Part shown: piece by piece, positions 7,947-10,905 of the stretch
How the letters are laid out: each line of letters begins with the position of its first letter
Position numbering within the stretch: position 1 is the stretch's first letter
DNA from: Roseiflexaceae bacterium UBA965
GTDB lineage: Bacteria > Chloroflexota > Chloroflexia > Chloroflexales > Roseiflexaceae
Direction of reading: 5' to 3'
Assembly (NCBI GenBank): GCA_002292925.1
Contig: DBCF01000249.1
Span: 5,786-16,690 of the forward strand
Length of the DNA: 10,905 nucleotides
Translations under genes and position numbers: made by a program
Notes under the pieces: model-generated
What the model saw: the letters and a program-made list of their open reading frames with translations, nothing else
What the model was told of the DNA's origin: nothing
Databases searched by the model: none

Positions 7947-8585
7947 TTAGGCGAGCGCCAATTGGCGACGAATCAGCTCAACCACCGCCGCACGATCGTG
8001 GGGGCGATTGACCACATCCAAATCATCGGTTTCGATTGTCAACACGGCACAATGGGTAAAATCGCGCATCCACTGGACATAGCGTTGATTGAGACGCGTC
8101 AAGTATTCTACCGGAATTTGTTGTTCGCTGGTGCGACCCCGCTGGGCAATCCGCTGGAGCAACGTCGGCACTTGGGCATGCAAATAAATCACCAGCGTCG
8201 GTGGTTGGATGCGTTGTACCAGCGTATCATAGAGTTGCTGGTATAACCCAAAATCACGTGACGACAACACCTGCTCAGCATGTAATTCTTTGACAAAAAT
8301 CTCAAAATCTTCGTACATACTGCGGTCTTCGATGACTGATTGGTTACTGACACTGATGTGATGCTGTTGCGTATAGCGTTGGGTCAAAAACCAGATTTGC
8401 GAATGAAACCCCCAGCGGGCACGATCAGCATAATAATCTGCTAAATAGGGGTGATCACTCACATGCTCATAATATGGTTGCCAGCCAAATTCTTGGGCGA
8501 GGATTTCGACGAGGGTGCTTTTGCCCACCCCGATATTCCCCGCCACCGAAATATGTTGTAGTGGCACAACGCGCTGTAACTCCAT
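7947..8585 (-). CDS. Deoxynucleoside kinase (dGK/dAK family)
   Basis: This 212-residue cytosolic enzyme phosphorylates a deoxynucleoside with ATP in the salvage of DNA precursors. The P-loop GNIGVGKST is at 16-24. Glu40 in YYEHVSDHPYL is the probable catalytic base. The IEDRS motif (85-89) is the DRS motif typical of this family, and the Arg-rich LID is RIAQRGRTSEQ (145-155). Length and motif spacing match bacterial deoxyguanosine/deoxyadenosine kinases; the exact base preference cannot be read with certainty. The start is well supported by AAGGAG (8591-8596 on the minus strand), five bases before the ATG. It lies 22 bases downstream of the MATE gene and probably shares its transcript, ending at the hairpin at 7846-7882. 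Confidence 0.93.
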   Translation of the reverse strand: MELQRVVPLQHISVAGNIGVGKSTLVEILAQEFGWQPYYEHVSDHPYLADYYADRARWGFHSQIWFLTQRYTQQHHISVSNQSVIEDRSMYEDFEIFVKELHAEQVLSSRDFGLYQQLYDTLVQRIQPPTLVIYLHAQVPTLLQRIAQRGRTSEQQIPVEYLTRLNQRYVQWMRDFTHCAVLTIETDDLDVVNRPHDRAAVVELIRRQLALA

Positions 8586-8607
8586 CGTGGCTCCTTATCA
8601 ACCTCAG

Positions 8608-9969
8608 CTAGATTTTGACGGTGCGCCACTTGCCTTGCCGGAAGCGCAGATACGACAATACTGCTTGTACAAAAAAATCAATCCCCATAGCCACCCAGAC
8701 GCCATTCAAGCCACCGCCGTGTTGCAATATATAATACGAAATCGGCAAGCGGAAGCACCACGTGCTAATGACTTTGGTATAGAGCGGCCATTGGGTATCA
8801 CCAGCGCCACGGAGCGCACCAGACAGCACAAAGTTACCACCCATAAACAATTGAAACGCACCGGCAATTTGCAAAGGAACACTCCCTGCCACAATCACCG
8901 ATTCATCGTTGATAAACAAGCGTAACAATACGTCAGGAATCGCCACCATAATCGCCCCGAGTACCAGCATAATAATTGATGTTTGGCGGAGCGCTTCATA
9001 GGTAGAGGCTTCGGCTTCATCGGGATCACGGGCACCCAAGCCTTGGCCAACGAGCGCCGAGGCCGCAATGCCATAGCCCCAGCCCGGCAAAAACGACAGT
9101 GACTCGATGCGAATCACTAGATTGTGGGCAGCATAGGCGGCAGTACCGAGTTGTGTAATCATCCCCAAGAAAATAATCAGTGCTCCTTGAAAGACCGCTT
9201 GCTCACCCGCAAACGGCAACCCGACACGGGCGACACGTTTGATCATTGCCCATTCGGGCCACAACGGGCGATTGAGAATCAGCCCAGCCCGCCCGCGCAA
9301 CAATACCGCCAGCGTCGCGATACACCCAAATGTGCGGGCGACAGCGGCGCCGATAGCGGCACCGTCCACACCTAGAATCGGCAAGCCGAAATGCCCACCT
9401 ATCAAAAGGTACGAAATCACCACATTGAGGATATTGACCCCAATCATAATATAGAGAGGGGTGCGGGTATCACCAGCCCCCCGCAAGGCGGACATCCCAA
9501 TCATACTAATGGCGGTGGGCACAAAGGCATAGGCAAGGATGGTCAAAAACCCCCCACCTAGTTGGGTGACCTGGTCAGTGGCACCATATACCCCAATCAA
9601 TTGGGGTGCAAACATGATACAGACCACGCTCATCACTATCGAGGCCATTAACCCCAGAAACAGCGCTTGGCGCAAGGCGCTATTGCCCATCACACTGTCG
9701 TGGGCGCCACGAGCACGTGCGGTCAGGGCGGTACAACCAGTACCGATGGCCATAAATAAAATCGTCATCGTCCAAAACATCTCACTAGCCAACCCAGTGG
9801 CGGCAAGTGCAGTGGCACTGCCATAACCGAGAAATACCGCGGCTGTGAGTGGTAATTGCCCCACCAACAACACATCCATTAAACCAACCATGGTGTTGAG
9901 TACTTGCTCACTAACCGCTGGCATGGCGAGTGCAAACACCCGCCGTTGTCTCTCACGTTGCCCTTGCAT
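8608..9969 (-). CDS. MATE-family multidrug/cation antiporter
   Basis: This 453-residue inner-membrane protein has about 12 transmembrane helices in two homologous halves. The internal duplication is plain: SALRGAGDTRTPLY (160-173) recurs as GALRGAGDTQWPLY (384-397). Further family features are PAVSEQVLNTMVGLMDVLLVG (17-37) and GLPFAGEQAVFQG (250-262), which begin the first and second halves. MATE transporters export organic cations, drugs or metabolites in exchange for H+ or Na+; the substrate cannot be assigned. The start has AAGGA (9976-9980 on the minus strand) at good spacing. It is the first gene of a pair with the deoxynucleoside kinase. Its upstream region holds alternative hairpins and a palindrome, annotated separately. 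Confidence 0.95.
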   Translation of the reverse strand: MQGQRERQRRVFALAMPAVSEQVLNTMVGLMDVLLVGQLPLTAAVFLGYGSATALAATGLASEMFWTMTILFMAIGTGCTALTARARGAHDSVMGNSALRQALFLGLMASIVMSVVCIMFAPQLIGVYGATDQVTQLGGGFLTILAYAFVPTAISMIGMSALRGAGDTRTPLYIMIGVNILNVVISYLLIGGHFGLPILGVDGAAIGAAVARTFGCIATLAVLLRGRAGLILNRPLWPEWAMIKRVARVGLPFAGEQAVFQGALIIFLGMITQLGTAAYAAHNLVIRIESLSFLPGWGYGIAASALVGQGLGARDPDEAEASTYEALRQTSIIMLVLGAIMVAIPDVLLRLFINDESVIVAGSVPLQIAGAFQLFMGGNFVLSGALRGAGDTQWPLYTKVISTWCFRLPISYYILQHGGGLNGVWVAMGIDFFVQAVLSYLRFRQGKWRTVKI

Positions 9970-10015
9970 GTTGGTTCCTTTTTATCTTGTGCAGGCATTG
10001 TACCACTGACCACAG

Positions 10016-10042
10016 GCTGGTACCGCCAGCACGTAGGTGCTG
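10016..10042 (-). repeat. Two mutually exclusive hairpins upstream of the MATE gene
   Basis: CAGCAC/GTGCTG (10027-10032 with 10037-10042, four-base loop) and GCTGG/CCAGC (10016-10020 with 10026-10030, five-base loop) share bases 10027-10030, so only one stem can form at a time. They lie 46 to 73 bases before the MATE start and would be in its leader if transcription begins upstream of 10042. Both stems are short. Confidence 0.4.
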
Positions 10043-10111
10043 ACATGACAACGAATAGGTAATCCATCTGTTACTAAATGAGGGTGTAGCGGTGCACTAT
10101 GCCACATATAA

Positions 10112-10141
10112 TCTATATCGTTACGTTGTTTTTGATTGCAA
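10112..10141 (-). promoter_or_regulatory. Weak promoter candidate for the MATE-kinase pair
   Basis: On the minus strand TTGCAA (10141-10136) and TATAGA (10117-10112) are 18 bases apart, each with four of six consensus matches. The leader to the MATE start would be about 135 bases. This is the best pair I found in the 9970-10181 gap, but it is weak. Confidence 0.22.
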
Positions 10142-10144
10142 TCA
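10133..10144. promoter_or_regulatory. Perfect 12-bp palindrome in the divergent intergenic region
   Basis: TGATTGCAATCA equals its own reverse complement and sits between the two divergent genes, overlapping the weak minus-strand -35 candidate. This is the form of a dimeric regulator's site; I do not recognise the regulator. Confidence 0.35.
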
Positions 10145-10181
10145 CCAATTAATCACATCTGCCATGCAAGCAAATTCACAC

Positions 10182-10210
10182 TTGACATGGAACAAATGTT
10201 CGCATATAAT
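10182..10210 (+). promoter_or_regulatory. Consensus sigma-70-type promoter (TTGACA-17-TATAAT)
   Basis: TTGACA (10182-10187) and TATAAT (10205-10210) both match the consensus at all six positions, with the optimal 17-base spacer. Transcription should start near 10217, leaving about 55 bases before the ATG at 10272. So strong a promoter normally needs a repressor, and a candidate operator lies inside the spacer. Confidence 0.9.
10190..10201. promoter_or_regulatory. Candidate LexA/SOS-box-like operator within the promoter spacer
   Basis: GAACAAATGTTC is a perfect GAAC-N4-GTTC palindrome, the core of the LexA box of Firmicutes and Actinobacteria, and it is followed by G as in the longer consensus. 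It lies exactly between the -35 and -10 boxes, where a bound repressor would block RNA polymerase. Whether LexA of this organism reads this sequence is an inference. Confidence 0.55.
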
Positions 10211-10225
10211 CAGCACAGATGTTTC

Positions 10226-10237
10226 GAACGTATGTGT
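10226..10237. promoter_or_regulatory. Degenerate second operator-like site
   Basis: GAACGTATGTGT keeps the GAAC half and the GT of the second half of GAAC-N4-GTTC. It is preceded by C as in the LexA consensus and lies just after the predicted transcription start. Its first base is 36 bases from that of the perfect site. It could be a weak second site or chance. Confidence 0.25.
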
Positions 10238-10260
10238 TAATTACGAGACCGCACACCACA

Positions 10261-10266
10261 AGGAGG
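10261..10266 (+). promoter_or_regulatory. Consensus ribosome binding site
   Basis: AGGAGG is five bases before the ATG at 10272. It fixes the start of the small membrane protein and excludes the longer in-frame extension from 10092, which would begin upstream of the promoter. Confidence 0.9.
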
Positions 10267-10271
10267 ACACA

Positions 10272-10814
10272 ATGGCCGTACGCTCACAAGAAATGCGCAA
10301 CCCGACAATGCGCCTTGCCCGCCCCAAGAGCACTACGTTGTTCCTACGTCGCTTGACACTACCTACCCCATCAATTGGGTATGTTGTTGGCGCATTCATA
10401 GCCGCCGTCGCATTATATTTCGTGTTGAGTGCCGCAATCAATTGGGGCATGAGTCGTTATGACGACATGCGTTATGGCACCACGCGCACCTTTCATACCG
10501 ATGCCGTCATCGGGATTGAAGATTCCGTGACCAACCCCACCCATTTTGTGGCCATGAACATCAACCGCCAAGTCGTCATTTTGCAGATTCCTGGTGGCGA
10601 TGCCAACAAAACGCGGCTTATCAATGGACCATATCTCTTTGGTGGCACCGAAGACCGCACGCCAGTGATTTTGAACTTCAGTGATGTCAACAGCGATGGC
10701 ATGATTGACATGGTCGTCAACGTCAAAAACGAAGCCCTCATCTATCTCAACCGTGGCGACCGGCTCGGTCTGATGACGCCCCAAGAGCGCACCTCGATCT
10801 CGCTTCAACCCTAA
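10272..10814 (+). CDS. Single-pass membrane protein with one FG-GAP/EF-hand-like calcium loop
   Basis: The 180-residue product has a basic N-terminal region (1-33), one transmembrane helix (about 35-57) and a C-terminal soluble domain of about 120 residues, probably outside the cell because the positive charges precede the helix. DVNSDGMIDMVV (138-149) is a D-x-N-x-D-G-x-x-D loop as in FG-GAP/VCBS repeats and EF-hands, and it probably binds calcium. Only one such loop is visible, so this is a fragment of a beta-propeller blade or a small standalone domain rather than a full propeller. I do not recognise a named family. The gene stands alone, with a consensus promoter, a possible SOS-box operator and a consensus ribosome binding site, and hairpins follow it. 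Regulation by DNA damage is inferred only from the operator. Confidence 0.85.
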   Translation: MAVRSQEMRNPTMRLARPKSTTLFLRRLTLPTPSIGYVVGAFIAAVALYFVLSAAINWGMSRYDDMRYGTTRTFHTDAVIGIEDSVTNPTHFVAMNINRQVVILQIPGGDANKTRLINGPYLFGGTEDRTPVILNFSDVNSDGMIDMVVNVKNEALIYLNRGDRLGLMTPQERTSISLQP

Positions 10815-10825
10815 ACCAACTTCCT

Positions 10826-10875
10826 GCGGGAGCCCCTGCTTGCGGTAATGACTCCCCCGCCATTACCCCTCCCGC
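10826..10875. repeat. Nested inverted repeats downstream of the small membrane protein
   Basis: An outer pair GCGGGAG/CTCCCGC (10826-10832, 10869-10875) encloses an inner pair GGTAATG/CATTACC (10844-10850, 10861-10867) with a ten-base loop. An eleven-base bulge lies on the left side and a single base on the right. The structure begins 12 bases after the stop and may protect or end the transcript; no T-run follows. Confidence 0.5.
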
Positions 10876-10879
10876 GCAA

Positions 10880-10905
10880 CCCTCACCCACAGCCATGGGT
10901 GAGGG
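10880..10905 (+). terminator. Perfect 10-bp hairpin at window edge, possible terminator
   Basis: CCCTCACCCA (10880-10889) pairs fully with TGGGTGAGGG (10896-10905) around a six-base loop. The stem ends at the last base, so any T-run, or a longer stem, is outside the window. It could also be a dispersed palindromic repeat. Confidence 0.5.

Noticed and set aside
8515..8925. Plus-strand frame across the kinase-MATE junction
   Set aside because: It is antisense to two clearly recognised genes, with no ribosome binding site.
9879..10067. Minus-strand frame of 62 codons overlapping the MATE start
   Set aside because: It overlaps the MATE gene out of frame, has no good ribosome binding site and no recognisable content.
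10092..10271. 60-codon in-frame upstream extension of the small membrane protein
   Set aside because: It would start upstream of the consensus promoter at 10182-10210 and ignore AGGAGG in front of the ATG at 10272. The added residues show no recognisable domain or signal.
1..10905. Insertion sequence, prophage or CRISPR array
   Set aside because: No transposase, integrase or phage-like protein, no terminal inverted repeats with target duplication, and no regularly spaced direct repeats were seen.

Overview
The window reads as a chromosomal segment of a member of the Chloroflexota, perhaps a relative of Herpetosiphon. This is an inference from three things: a moderate GC content with AT-rich gaps, a large STAND ATPase with a TPR tail, and a membrane-tethered CHAT-fold protein. 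No rRNA, marker gene or tRNA is present to confirm it. No insertion sequence, phage gene, CRISPR array or tRNA was recognised, and none of the genes looks frameshifted.

Left block, plus strand (1-3098). The C-terminal part of a GT4 glycosyltransferase, cut by the window edge, is followed after 12 bases by a protein with a CHAT (caspase-like) fold and a C-terminal transmembrane helix. Both expected catalytic positions of that CHAT domain are substituted. Its stop codon overlaps the start of selA (L-seryl-tRNA(Sec) selenium transferase) in an ATGA junction, so the two are probably translationally coupled. selA looks intact and implies selenocysteine use, but no selB, selC or selD is in the window.

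Middle (3099-7945). An AT-rich gap of 226 bases carries an extended -10 promoter candidate and repeated ACAA-N-TTGT elements. It precedes a large polytopic membrane protein of GT-C glycosyltransferase type. That gene converges on a minus-strand STAND-type NTPase/TPR protein, probably a signalling or regulatory protein. A strong hairpin terminator separates the STAND gene from the next minus-strand pair.

Right block (7947-10905). A MATE-family efflux transporter and a deoxynucleoside kinase form a minus-strand pair with a 22-base gap and good ribosome binding sites. Divergent from them is a small single-pass membrane protein with one FG-GAP/EF-hand-like calcium loop. Its promoter has consensus -35 and -10 boxes with a 17-base spacer. 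That spacer contains a perfect GAAC-N4-GTTC palindrome, the core of the Gram-positive-type LexA (SOS) box, and a degraded second copy lies just downstream. After this gene come nested inverted repeats and a 10-bp perfect hairpin that reaches the window edge.

The most notable points are the catalytically dead, membrane-anchored CHAT protein coupled to selA, and the SOS-box-like operator inside a consensus promoter in front of an uncharacterised membrane protein.
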